Shown: piece after piece, positions 46,167 to 57,632 of the stretch
Layout of the letters: the number at the start of each line of letters is the position of its first letter
Position numbering within the stretch: position 1 is the stretch's first letter
Assembly (NCBI GenBank): GCA_030847615.1
Contig: JAUMIR010000001.1
Coordinates: 182,175,001 to 182,239,000, forward strand
Length of the DNA stretch: 64,000 bases
Reading direction: 5' to 3'
Source of the DNA: Gambelia wislizenii
Lineage: Eukaryota; Chordata; Lepidosauria; Squamata; Crotaphytidae
The notes under the pieces: generated by a model
What the model was told of the DNA's origin: nothing
The model's database searches: none
Seen by the model: the letters and a program-made list of their open reading frames with translations, nothing else
Made by a program: the position numbers and the translations under genes

Positions 46167-46514
46167 TCCTATCTTTGACATGTAATGCAACTGGTCAAAG
46201 CAGACCATATATTTAGCATTGTTTTTACAGAGGTGCTCCCCCAAATGCTGAAAGATATTTGTTTGTCATGCCTCATGATTTTCCACACTTATATATCTGA
46301 CATTTAGTATGCTCTGTTTTGTGATTGGTATTTGGAAGGTAAACACAGTCTTAATTTGCCACTCTGATTCTTGAGGAATGCTTCTCTAAGGAAATCCTAT
46401 TGTGGGAGAGAAAATGGGTTAATCACAGGGAATCCACATTTCCCTCATGGTTTTGGTTGGGACAGCTAGAGACCATTGCTAGTTGGTCCTGAAAGAATAG
46501 TGAGATCTACGTGA

Positions 46515-46925
46515 AGTTTCACGGCTGACATCCATAGATTTTCCGTGTGGTTTGTTTTTTCCGGGCTGTGTGGCCATGTTCTGGAAGAGTTTATTTCTGA
46601 CATTTCGCCTGCATACATGGATGGCATCTTCAGAGAATGGTTGGGTAGGAGAGTGGGGGGTATATACTGTGAGCCCCTGTTGGAGAGGATATGTAAATTT
46701 GTGTATTTGAATGGCTAGTTTCTGGGTGAAGATCCTCCTTGCATATCTCCACCCAGAAACTAGCCATTCAAAGACACAAATGTATGTGTCCTCCCAACAG
46801 GGGCTCACAGTATATAAACCCCCCACACACTCCTACCCAACCATTCTCTGAAGATGCCAGCCACAGATGCAGGCAAAACGTCAGAAATAAACTCTTCCAG
46901 AATACACCTCACAGCCCCCCCCAAA
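46515..46925. mobile_element. Palindromic element with hammerhead-like arms
   Basis: Arms meet near 46735: CTAGTTTCTGGGTG against CACCCAGAAACTAG at the centre, with GAGCCCCTGTTGG against CCAACAGGGGCTC further out. Each arm carries, facing outward, CTGAAGATGCCA, a short loop region, GCAGGC, (G/A)AAA and GTCAGAAATAAACTC. The outer arms then lose similarity. I associate this wording with the ends of Penelope-like elements, which are known to carry hammerhead motifs; that link is inference. Confidence 0.7.
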
Positions 46926-47171
46926 AAACACACACACATAGAAAACCTAAATCAGATCTATACTTAGCCAGGCATTTTAGACCATGAGAGGCCTCTTTTT
47001 AAAAAACAGGAAATAAACAGGAAGTGACTTCTAGTCACTTCTGTTGTTATAAAAGACCTCTCTTGGACCTAAAATGGCTTGCGCTTGTGCTCAAATATGA
47101 CAAAAATGCCCACACATCCCTTAAAGGGGGTGTGATGGCATGTGGGGTCTTTTTGTGGGGAGTACCATAGA

Positions 47172-47528
47172 CATGCCCCCACAACATTTTACAGATGAAA
47201 GCCAGTACATGTGTAGCCAAAGAATATCAGAATGTAGAAAAGGTTATTAATAAGGAAGAACATACAAACAAGGAGAGGCTGAAGCAGTTTGCTTTTGCCT
47301 GAGCCTACTGGGAAGCACAAGACTCAGCTTCCTCCCCTACTGAGTTAACTGAGTGCAAACTTAATTGTGCTTTGAACTCAGTTTGCAGCAATTGAAATAA
47401 GTTAATGGCCAAGAACAAACATGGGATGAGAAGAGAGAAATGAGGACATTTAAAAAGCAGCTGAAAAAGTGGAGTGACAGAGGACTCATTGCAATGGTCT
47501 CTGACACACTGGGACAGTCAAAAGCTAT
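47172..47528 (+). mobile_element. Copy of the 'CATACCCTCCAAC' MITE-like family
   Basis: CATGCCCCCACAAC at the left, then ACAGATGAAAGCCAGTACATG, AAGGTTATTAATAAGGAAGA, CAGTTTGCTTTTGCCTGAGC and ACTGGGACAGTCAAAAGCTATG at the right. Both ends are decayed. Confidence 0.75.
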
Positions 47529-47890
47529 GGTTGGTGGGTGTAGCCCTCCAAGTTCTCCTGGGGAACTAATGCAGCCCCATGACCTCCCACAATTGCCCAC
47601 CCTTGTCTTTGGGTATACAATAAGGACTCCACATGACTGTTATCTTCCCAGCCAGCTCCACTCATTCTCACCTAATTCGTTCAGTTCTAGTTGTGATGGA
47701 TGCAAGTCAGCTGTTAGTTGACAGGGCCAGGAAGGAATGCTAGCCACACACTGATCAAGTTTTTTGGTGAGAAATTTTGCCTTATATATTCATGTTTTAT
47801 GTAAATATATATATTTGTATATACCCCCTTTCCCCGTACTGGTTGTTTCTTGTCTAGATTTATTAGGACCCTCTTTCCTGTTTTGTATTA

Positions 47891-48051
47891 CAGTCAGTCC
47901 TCCATATCCATGGATTCTGCATCCATGGATTCAACCAACCACTGTTTGAAAATATTTTTAAAAAATTAATTCCGAAAAGCAAACCTTGATTTTGCCATTT
48001 TATAGAAGGGGCGCCATTTTACTATGCCATTGTGTATAAATAGAACTTGAG
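47891..48051 (+). mobile_element. Tigger-type MITE, left part (split by the L1)
   Basis: CAGTCAGTCCTCCATATCC after TTA, then GCAAACCTTGATTTTGCC and a break after AGAACTTGAG. The right part continues at 56014. Confidence 0.92.
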
Positions 48052-49871
48052 GACTTCCGGTTCGGGAGCGGAGGGGACAGAGATCTCGAGTTGGGGACCC
48101 GCTCGAGATTGATACCCTATACCTCAAATTTGGGAGTTATATACCCAAATGGTGGATTGATCCGGGAAGGATTTGTCCCTGAGGGGCTAGCGATCCTCCC
48201 GGTTGGACCTCAAACTTTGTCGGAGCGGAGGTTTTGATGGTGACTGAGAAGACCGACAGGGGAGGGATAGCAGCCATTGAGGTACTGTGGTGATCTTCAG
48301 ATCAAACCCTCCTGTGCTCCCGAATTTTAAAAGACTTTAATAACATAAGACTATAAAATCACGGCCACCGATTTGAGATTTGATCACAGTCCTTTGCAGT
48401 AATAATCAAAGCCTGGCAAGTTAAACGTGGCGTGTTAAGAAAGCGGAGACTGCCTTAAGATGTGGTACACATGGAATTTATGGAGAGACAGAAAGACAGA
48501 GTGGGAAAGGACTGAGAATTGGGAATTGAGACTAAGACTGAGCTAGGCAAACTGAAAGTAACCAGGAGCAGAAGACGGATAGATACAAAGTTTCCAGGAA
48601 GGACAATAAAACTAAAAGGGTAAAAAAGTAAAGCGGGGAGAGGAGCAGACTGAAAGTGCGAATGTAAGTATCTATTTAAACATGGCGAAGGGTGAAAGTA
48701 AATAATAATAGATTCCCCCCCCCAGTGGATTAGTCCAAGAAGAGGACAGAAGAAAGGAAATAAGAACTGGGTATTTATGAGTCCTGATTGGAGTGGATTT
48801 AAACCCAAGAAGAGGGTTGAAGACGGAAGATAGAAGAGGAGGGGAAAGAAGAAAGACAAAGGAAAGAAAGCGGACTTTTTGAAGGTGGAGAGTTATTAGA
48901 AAAAAAAACCTTTGGAAAGGGAGGAAAGAAATTAATAAACTAAGGGAATATAAAACAAATGAACACTTGGGAATATCAGGGACAAACAACTATAGAGTAT
49001 TTTACTGCAACTACAAAATAAGTACTTTTGTGACTGGGAAAATATAACTCAGGGGGACTAGAGGTGATGGAAAAGAAGGAGTTCAGGTTGGAACGGCTTT
49101 TTCAAGGTCGATGATAAGCTTAAAGTGACAGAGGAAATCTTCCTAAAGTAGCTAAGGTTTCTGATTTAACAGCGACATCTGCTGGTGGGTCGCAACTTTG
49201 CCTTTAGTGACACCAAATTGAGGGGGAAGTTACAGTTACAGATTATAAGTATTGCTTATTCTGTCCAGTATGGATTAAACTGAAGATTACTTATTATACT
49301 TATTATATACTTGATTAGCATGATCTTATTTAGCTGATTTAACATTTACTGTGTACTTTTTGAATTTCCTAACCAACAAAAAAATTCAGTTCAATCATTG
49401 TATATAAGTTTAGCTGTCTTGTGAAGGTAAGATCCTAAGCAGAATATTAATACAAAAATATTCACAGCATTTACAATATAAATTATTTATAATATAAATA
49501 TAAAACACAAGCATATTTACAGTATTTACAACATATTTGATTGAGTTCTAACTCAAATTAATCCTAATTATATTATCAGAATAATCTAACACAAATACAT
49601 ATAAATAACAATAAATTGAAAAGATAGCTAAACTAATCCATTTAAGAATCAAGTTTAACTAAGTGTTTAAGCATAGTTATTGTGATTACTCTGGAACAGA
49701 AACTGAATTGATCATGGTAGTGAATTTTTTAATGACTTATGAATTAATTATTAGATAAAAGACTTCTTTTATAAAATATACTGCTATATATTTAAATTTT
49801 GAATCAAACTAAATCAATTTAAAGTATTTGGCACAAAGTATAAGTATCTAAAATACTTTTAAACATAAACC
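48052..49871 (+). promoter_or_regulatory. L1 5' UTR / internal promoter region
   Basis: Starts GACTTCCGGTTCGGGAGCGG. The CpG-containing, GC-rich first ~200 bases include AGATCTCGAG and GCTCGAGATTG words, then purine-rich DNA up to the ORF1 start. In vertebrate L1s this region carries the internal RNA polymerase II promoter. The CTTCCGG at the very start resembles an ETS-type site and GGGAGCGGAGGGG is G-rich. Activity is inferred from family knowledge, not shown by sequence alone. Confidence 0.7.
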
Positions 49872-50951
49872 ATGGCAGCCAGCACAAGAGCAAAAATGGG
49901 AGCCAATTTGACACAAACACAAACGACAGTAAGGAGAGGATCATTTGAGAACCCAACAAAACATACAGACATAGGTCTACAAATCCTTGAAGAACTTAAG
50001 AGCTTTAAAAGAGAGATCCGGGAGGACCTGAAAACATTTAAGACAGACATCAGGACAAACATGGAAAAGATTGATAACAAATGACAATTTAAAGACAGAA
50101 GGGAAAAATCTGAAAACAAATATAGAAAGCATCAGAATAAGAACAGAGAAACTGGAGAAACAGATGGAAGTAAATATGACAAAACAGGAAAAGGAAAAGA
50201 ATTCTATCCTTCTTCAAGAACTAAGATATAGGGACAAATGTATCAAATTGAGAGGGATACCTGAAACAATAAAAGACCTATGGGGAAAAGTAATATCAAA
50301 CCTTGCAAACTTCATAGAAATGAAGGAGGAAGAATTGGAATGAACCATGGATAGACTTTTCCAGATTAGCTCAACAATAGCAAGAGAAAAAAATTGCCTA
50401 GAGATGTTATAATATCATTTACACATACCAGAATGAAAGAAAAAGTAATTCAAACAAGCTACTCAGACAAATTGAAGATCGATGGGAAGGAGATACAGAT
50501 TTTTAAAGACATCCCGGTAGAGGTGTTAAGAAAAAGACAAGAGTATCACCGCTTAACTGAGAAACTAAAAACGATGAATATTTCATACAGATGGGAACGA
50601 CTGGAAGGAATGACTTTTTCATATCATCAAAGAAGGCACAAAATAAATACCATAGAAAAAATGGAAAAATTCATTAGAAGACTTGATGAGGAAGAGAAAA
50701 AAAAGAGCAGAAATATATTTTTTTTAAAAATGACAAGACCAAATGGAAAGGAGGAGGATGTAAAAGACAAGACGGGAGACAGGCAGATGGACAGAGATTC
50801 TAATGATGAACATGAACAGCGAGTAGAAGAACATGAAGACCAGCAAGAAGAGGACGGAAAAGATGATGAAGAAGAAAGAATAACCCAGGATGAGGAAGAA
50901 GATTTAGATGATGATGAAGCTTCGGATATAGGAGAGGAGGAAGAAAAATAG
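49872..50951 (+). pseudogene. L1 ORF1 (RNA-binding chaperone), frameshifted
   Basis: ORF1p forms trimers on L1 RNA and acts as a nucleic-acid chaperone. The start ATGGCAGCC at 49872 has a good Kozak context (ACCATGG). The protein can be followed through three segments broken by two frame changes: 49872-50084, 50071-50343 and 50394-50951. The second contains heptad-like IESIRIRTEKLEKQMEV (coiled coil) and LRYRDKCIKLRGIPET, the start of the RRM-like domain. The third has KIDGKEIQIFKDIP and VLRKRQEYHRLTEKL, the CTD-like region. It ends in an unusually long acidic tail of about 60 residues (EQRVEEHEDQQEEDGKDDEE, then DLDDDEASDIGEEEEK). Human-type ORF1p lacks such a tail. A nine-base gap separates its TAG from the ORF2 ATG. 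Confidence 0.85.
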
Positions 50952-50960
50952 ACTGAAAAA

Positions 50961-53900
50961 ATGGCACTAAAAATAAGATCATGGAATGTCAAAGGGTTAA
51001 ATGCCCCCCAAAAAGAAACCATATTTTCCACTTGTTAGAGAAAAGTGATGCAGAAATCATTTGTTTACAGGAAACAAAAATACGAGAAAAAGATAATAAA
51101 CTTTTGTATAGATTTAAACTTGGACAAGGCTTTTTCTCAAACTTAAATAAAAGGAAAGGAGGAGTTGTAATTTATGTAAAGAACAAATATAGAGCAACTG
51201 AAATAATGAACAACAAAGAAGGTCACTATATCAAAGTGGAAATAAGCTTGACCAATATGAAAATAATTCTGATAACAATCTATGCACCCATTGAAAAAAA
51301 AGATCAATTCTACAACAAGAACTTGAAAATCTTGGGGAACGAAACAAAAACAACATAATAATAGCTGGGGACTTTAATGGTGTTCTAAGAGCAAGTCAAG
51401 ATAGATCTGCCGCCTCGCATTAAAGATGTTATGGGGAGTTGCCCAAAATCTGTAAGAATATGTTAGATGATTATAATTTGGTAGACATTTGGTCAACAAA
51501 ATACGATGGAATAAAAGGTTACACCTTTTACTCAGAGGCCCACAAATCAATGTCCAGAATAGACATGTTCTGGGCATCAACAGACATACTTAAGAGAATT
51601 CAAGAAATGGATATAATTGAAAGAATCTTGTCAGATCATAACCCCATTGAAATCAAATTATCAACTTTTAAAAGAGAATATGTATGGAGATTAAAGGAAA
51701 ATATGTTGAAAGATAAGAAATTTGTAAATAGGGTAAGAAGTAAAATTCAGGAATACTTCAAGGTCAATAAAGATTCAGAAACATTGCATGGAATAAGATG
51801 GGATGCATTTAAAGCAATGATTAGAGGTGTTTTTCTGCAGAGGGGAGAAGAAATAAAAAAACTTAAAGACAAGAAAAACAGAACATTAATAGAAGATTTG
51901 AAGAAAAAAGAGGAGAACTTAAGGAAAAACCCTAAAAATTTGAACCTCCAAAAGGAAATAAAATTGATTCAAGAAGAATTAAAATCAGAGCTAATCGAGA
52001 AGGTGGGGGGGAAACTAAAAAGAGTCAAACAAAGATATTTTGAAAAAGCGAATAAAGCAGGAAGATGGCTATCTCACAGATTGAAAAAAGAGATGAAAAA
52101 AACTGATTACAGAAATAAAAATTGGAGATGTAAGATACTGCAAACAAAAAGAAATGAAAGAGAACTTTTTAAAATTTTACAGATCCTTGTACGCAAAACC
52201 AGAAGACAACAAACAACAGGAAAAAGATATGGATGAATTCTTAAAAGAAAACTTAAAGAATACGATATCGGAAAGCATGAAAGAAGAATTAACACACCCC
52301 ATCAGTCAAGAGGAAATCTTGCAAGCAATTAATCAAATGAAAACAGGGAAATCTCCAGGTGAAGATGGGTTTATAATGGAATTTTACAAAGAGTTTAATG
52401 AAGAACTGATATCGCCTCTTCAACAAATTATAAATAAAATACCAGAGGAAGGAATCCCAGCTTCTTGGCAAACAGCAAACATTGTTTTGATTCCAAAAGA
52501 AGGTAAAGATACATCTAATATGGCAAATTATTGACCAATATCCCTTCTTAATACAGATTATAAAATTTATACAACGATTTTGGCAAACAGATTGAACAAA
52601 GTAATAAAAGAGATCAGACTGGCTTTATTAAAGGAAGACACATGTCAGAGAATTTAAGAGTAATGGTTAACGCGTTGGAGTACTATGAAAGACAAAACGA
52701 CAAAAAAGCTTCCCTCATCTTTATTGATGCTGAGAAGGCCTTCGATAACATCAGTTGGCTTTTTATTATAAAAACATTGGAGAAGTTGGAACTTGGAGAA
52801 ATAATCGTTAAAGGAATTAAAGCAATATATCAAACCCAAAAGGCACACTTAATAATAAATGAAGAAAAAACAGAAATATTTAACATTTATAAAGGAACCT
52901 GTCAAGGATGTCCTTTATCCCCATTACTCTTTATATTGGCATTAGAAAACCTGAATAATAGGTTAAGGAGCGATAAGCGAATACCCGGTCTTAAAATAAA
53001 AGGACAAGAATACAAAATAAAAGCGTTTGCTGATGACCTGGCAATAATCTTAGAAAATTCCCTGGACACAATAACTACTTTATTTGAACAAATCAAACTT
53101 TTTGGAAAGCTGGCTGGATTCAAGCTGAATAAAGATAAAACGGCAATAATAACAAAGAATATGTCATTAAAAGAGGAGGATCAACTAAAAGAGAAAACAG
53201 GCTGCAAAATTGAGAAAAAAAGTTAAATATTTGGGAATTTGGATAAGCAAAAGAAATATTGATTTATTTGAAAATAATTATAAAAAAAAATGTGGAGGGA
53301 AATTAAGTCAGATCTTGGACGTTGGAACAAACTAGACCTGTCCCTGCTCGGGAGAATTAACACAATAAAGATGAGTGTACTACCAAAACGTTTATTTTTA
53401 TTCCAAAACCTCCCGATTTTACAAAACAATAGTATATTACAGCAATGGACCTATGACATAAATAAGTTTATTTGGAGAGGATGAAAAGGAATAATAAAGT
53501 GGTCAACATTGACTGGAGATAAGGATAAGGGAGGAGCTTCTTTTCCTAACGAAGTTATATTACAGAGCATGTGGTATTTGTTGGTTGATGGCCTGGATTA
53601 AGCTGGACAATAATAGAATATTAACATTAGAAGGACATTCATTACGATATGGCTGGCACACGTATCTAGGATACGAGAAATCCCAAGTGAACAAAGACTT
53701 CGATAATCATATGATTAGAAAGGCTTTATTGAAAATCTGGTCTAAGATCCGATCTCAATTCTATACAAAACTACCTAAGTGGCTCTCTCCCCACAAAGCT
53801 TTCTTAGGAAGGTGGGAAAATGCAAGGTCCTGGTTATGGTATAGTGATTTAATTGATCTCGAGGCATGGAATAAAGGAGAAGGAAAGAATCTATATACAA

Positions 53901-54714
53901 GGGATGACTTAGAAAGACAAGGGATAAAGATGAATTGGTTTAAATATCTGCAAATCAAAAACAGATTTAAAGAAGACAAAGAAAAATATGATTTTGAAAT
54001 GTCAGAGACAGATCTAGACAAAATAATATGGGGAAAGTTGGATAAAAAAATTTCTAGAATCTACAAATTACTATTAACAAGAGAACTAGAAGGAGAGTCG
54101 GTGACAGATGCTATGACTAAATGGGCCCAAGATCTATGAGAGACGATAACTATAGACAAATGGGAGAGATCGTGGAAAGAGACAAATAAGTTTACAGCTT
54201 GTCTAGCTTTGAAAGAAAATCATCTAAAAATTGTTAATAGATGGTATCTGACCCCAGCAAGACTAAGCAAAATGTACAAAACAAACAACAATAAGTGCTG
54301 GTGATGTGAAAAGGATATTGGAACGATGTACCACATGTGGTGGGGGTGCCCAGTAGTTCACAAATTCTGGTTGAAGATTTATAAGATAATTCAAAACATA
54401 TATGGTATATATTTCAGTATGAATCCTAAACTTTATCTATTAAATATGACTTATGAACTTGATAAAAATTTCAAACTACAACATTGGAGAACACTACTTT
54501 ATGCAATCACAGCCGCAAGGCTCTTGATTGCAGCTAACTGGGGGGAAAAAAACTGCCGTTAATAGACACCTGGCTACTTAAGCTTAAAGAGATGTTAGAG
54601 AATGACAAGTTAACGTACATCTTAAATAAAGCAAACATGGAAAAATTGGGAAAAGAATGGTTCCCGATACAAGAATATTGGAAAAGAAGATGGAACATAA
54701 AGACACAGTATTAA
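50961..54714 (+). pseudogene. L1 ORF2 (endonuclease-reverse transcriptase), multiply disabled
   Basis: Starts ATGGCACTAAAA and reads SWNVKGLN, the first endonuclease motif, before a frame change in a C6A5 run near 51010. Endonuclease motifs follow in other frames: IICLQETKI (catalytic Glu), IYAPIEK, AGDFNGVL near 51370, SRIDMFW and SDHNPIEI. RT motifs are SPGEDGFI, ANIVLIPKEGKD, FIDAEKAFDNISW, GCPLSPLLFI and the catalytic FADD box (AFADDLAIIL near 53022). The C-terminus keeps MYHMWWGCPVVHKFW and ends IKTQY at 54714. Visible lesions include a TGA where NYRPISLL should have Arg (52532), a stop after FIWRG (53482), stops near 54138 and 54302, and frameshifts near 51358, 52200, 52605, 53225 and 54552. 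Several stops look like CGA-to-TGA changes, i.e. CpG decay. Confidence 0.93.
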
Positions 54715-55184
54715 AAGAGAGAACAAAGGCAATACTCCAAGTAGTTAATGATATGATATAACACAATATAACTGGTAAAAGCTGGCTTGTAACAGAGGAG
54801 CAAATGCTTCAATAAAAATCTTAATGCTTCTTGACTTTGGAAAAATGGAGAAAAGGAAATAATATATGTATATAAATAATAATAAATAATAAGCAGAATC
54901 ATAAATGATGAAAAACGGAAAAAATACTTGAAAAGATGAAATATAGGGAGGAGATGAAGTGAATTCAAGGATAAATAACTCAAATGGGTGGTGGGTTGAA
55001 GGGAGTCAAAGGAGGATGGAAAAGAGAAGAATGAAAGAATCTTGAGTATGTGGGAAAGTTTGAGAATGTGAAGAAGGTTGCTTGGAAGGGAAGGAAAGGA
55101 AACAAAGAAGAAATGAAGTGGCAGACGAAAGTTTGAAGAGAGACAAAGTGGAATAGGTGGGAAGGATGTGTTTCTTATATGTGT

Positions 55185-55857
55185 TTGCCACTCAACTCGG
55201 GAAATAAGAGACCAGACACAAGATATATGGGAGAAATAAAGAGTCTATATTGAACTCTACCTATTTAAGCCCTCTAGGATCTTCCTGGGGGGGGAGGAGG
55301 CAACCTAGTGAGGGTGCAGCTGAGGCTGTAGGTCTAACTGAGACTTTACCCCCCAGCTTTCCCGGGCGAGCACCTGAGCCCTCGAGAGGAACCCCAATAT
55401 TGGGGTTGCTCTCAAGCCGGCCCGCGTCTGGAAGCCCAACCCAAAAGTCCCCCACACAAGCCGCACGGATTAGGGTGGGGGATTATCCCTTGGGGCAGCC
55501 CCAAGGTGGGTCTCCTTCCCTTCTGCTAAGTCCCATGACTTTATTGGTTGCTCCAGAGACCCTCCCTTCACCCAAATAGGTGCCAAGGTGCACACCGAAT
55601 CTACCCCTCCCTAAAATTTCAGGCCATAAATAGGGACAAGCGTCCGCTTAGTCCCTATATCCCCACCAGCCTGTCCAAAAGGGCCGAAAGAGAGGGAGAG
55701 GAGAGGGCAGAGCAGCCTTAAATAGGCCTCTGGCTCAGCCCCGCCCCCTCTCCAGACGTCAGGACGCATGCCCGACGTCAGCACTTGGTCTGTCCCTCCC
55801 AAGAGGCAAAGGCCAATCTCCACCCCACATGGCTGCAATTAGTGGGGGGGGGGTGTT
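55185..55857 (-). mobile_element. LTR-like element inserted in the L1 3' UTR
   Basis: GC-rich block interrupting the AT-rich L1 3' UTR. Homologous to 33885-34350 and 35640-35700. The left edge is GTGTTTGCCACTC and the right edge is near a G9 run followed by TGTTGG. The minus-strand promoter architecture (separate entry) gives the likely orientation. No clean target duplication is visible, which leaves DIRS-like elements, which make none, as an alternative to an ordinary LTR. Non-coding. Confidence 0.6.
55716..55780 (-). promoter_or_regulatory. Compact promoter: two CRE-type sites, GC box and TATA box
   Basis: On the minus strand, in order: TGACGTC at 55780-55774, TGACGTC at 55761-55755, GGGGGCGGGGC at 55748-55738 and CCTATTTAAGG at 55725-55716. 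TGACGTC is the core of CREB/ATF sites and GGGGCGGGGC is an Sp1-type box. The order and spacing fit a polymerase II core promoter of a retroelement. The paralogous copy keeps only a TCTTAAATA at 35651-35659. Confidence 0.7.
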
Positions 55858-56013
55858 GGGATTCTTTTAGGAGAATAGAAAATGTTACTTTTGACATTGA
55901 GAAGAAAATTTAATTGTATGATCATATATATGATTTATGATTATATTCTATTTTCAATCCTGGTAACTAAATCTAAAAATATTTTTAAAAAAAAAAAAAA
56001 AAAAGAACTTGAG

Positions 56014-56081
56014 CATCCACAGATTTTGGTATCCACAGGGGGTCATGGTACCAAACCCGAGTGGATACCAAGGGCCCACTA
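56014..56081 (+). mobile_element. Tigger-type MITE, right part (split by the L1)
   Basis: Continues from 48051 as CATCCACAGATTTTGGTATCC and ends GAGTGGATACCAAGGGCCCACT then ATA. Rejoining the halves gives a normal family member of about 230 bp. Confidence 0.92.
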
Positions 56082-56222
56082 TATATTTAAACTAAAGTAA
56101 ACTTAATCTAAAAGCATTCCATATTTATCAATTTAGCAAAGCTAAAGAAGTTTATATTCTTTTAAAGCATGGTTTGGTGTTATATGGGAAGCTTGTGTAA
56201 GCCAGGAGCTTGTAAACTTTAC

Positions 56223-56305
56223 CCTCCCTTCTCCTCCTCCAGTATGGTCACAAAGAGAAGTCTTGGGGCTTTTCTTTCCAGTCTTGAGGTTGAGGGGCTT
56301 CATAT
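56223..56305 (-). CDS. Weak candidate coding exon, minus strand
   Basis: On the minus strand, TTTTTGTTCCACAG is a good acceptor, followed by 83 bases and the donor GTAAAG. One frame is open throughout: two bases finishing a split codon and then 27 codons, starting MKPLNLKTGKKSPK and ending TGGGEGR. The composition is lysine- and glycine-rich and less distinctive than the 15.7 kb candidate. The phase at its start (needs one upstream base) does not follow from the exon at 62.3 kb, which ends in phase 0, so they would not be neighbours. Chance occurrence is quite possible. Confidence 0.25.
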
Positions 56306-57632
56306 CTGTGGAACAAAAATTTCTATGAGAAGAATCCATTTCACACTTAAAGCCATGTATGCACTTGAAGCATGCCGCCCATGGACTCCAGCCCTTTCAT
56401 TGATGGCAAAATCTAGTTATTTTTGTGTTGTCTCAAAGTATCTCTTTTGGATGCAATAATAGCTGTTTCAATTACAGTCAACAGTGAAAGAATCCAAGAC
56501 ATTGAAGCCACCAATAGAGTGTATGGGCACAATTAACAATAGTCACAAAAATCTTTTCCAATGTTGAAAACAAAATTTGACACTAATGAGCGGCTGTGTT
56601 CCTGTGTACATCTAATTCCAGAAAAAGCTAAAAAAAAAAAAAAAAAGCAGAAGAACGAGATGATTAAGATGCAGATTGGAACCACTAACAGCCCAATTTT
56701 CCCTGAAAGCTCCACCAAAGCAAGACCATTCATTTCATTTCATTTCAACATGGTAGAGCACTTTAATTATTAGCTGGGCCAATACTAATGGCTAACATTG
56801 TCAAAGGAATAGTAGTTGATAGTGGCCAGCTGGGAAATTGATTCTGAAGCCTTTAATTAGACAACATTAAATAGCCAGGAAGTGTCTGACACATCTGGTC
56901 AATTATATTATTGACAAAGAAAAAATGTTTAAACATACATAATAAAAATAAGTAGCACCGAATAAAATAATCTGGTTTAGATGGAAAGGAAGCCAACACT
57001 TTTTCCTCTAAATTGGAGGAGAGAAACATGCATAATTTTGGCCATGCAATGGGATATAGTTCAGTACTTGGAGCATTAGCTCAGATTTTTATCTAATATC
57101 AGTCCACATGTATTAATGTTTGTGGCATACAGCAGGTGTTATATTTGTCTTGTCCAGAGTTTGATACTCTACTCTGTAAAAATAATCTGTTCTGTTACCT
57201 GTTCATCTCTCTCCCTCATTATTTATTCACTGGAGAAAAGAAAGTAGTGCACTGTGTTTTCTTTATCTGTGTTTTAAAATCAGATCCTAGCTTGGGACCC
57301 ATGCCATTTTCCCAACAGAAATCTCCCTTCTCTTTTATTTGTCCCTAAGCATGCTGTTATTGACAGCAAATAGTTCCTTCAGAGGCCAACACCAATGGGA
57401 AAAGTAATTGTCAGTGGGAAACTGGCATACTGGCATCCAGTATTTGTTTAATGAATGCACAAACAAATGAAATTTTGCCTTGTATCTGTTCAGAGTTCAT
57501 GCAATTAATTGCACCTGATTAATGAGACAAGTGTCTTACAGTATTCTGCTGTTCGCATTAATGACAGGGTAAGATATGCTTTCCTATTGGGGCCAAACAA
57601 AGAAATTTTGCTTTCTGAGGGAAAGATCAAGA
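56306..57632. other. Unannotated stretch
   Basis: No gene or recognised repeat. It includes an A17 run near 56.63 kb. Confidence 0.4.

Larger units (their letters stand above)
48052..56003 (+). mobile_element. L1 complete from 5' UTR to poly(A), with 10-bp target duplication
   Basis: AGAACTTGAG at 48042-48051 recurs at 56004-56013, directly after a run of about 17 A. The insertion splits a Tigger MITE whose halves join cleanly. The element has a ~1.8 kb 5' UTR, ORF1, a nine-base spacer, ORF2 and a 3' UTR that holds a later ~670 bp LTR-like insertion (55185-55857). The L1 itself is about 7.28 kb. Both ORFs carry several frameshifts and stops, so it is full-length but inactive and older than the minus-strand L1 at 29 kb. 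Confidence 0.95.

Noticed and set aside
51374..53123. Minus-strand open frames across the plus-strand L1 ORF2
   Set aside because: Antisense shadows of the L1 coding sequence.
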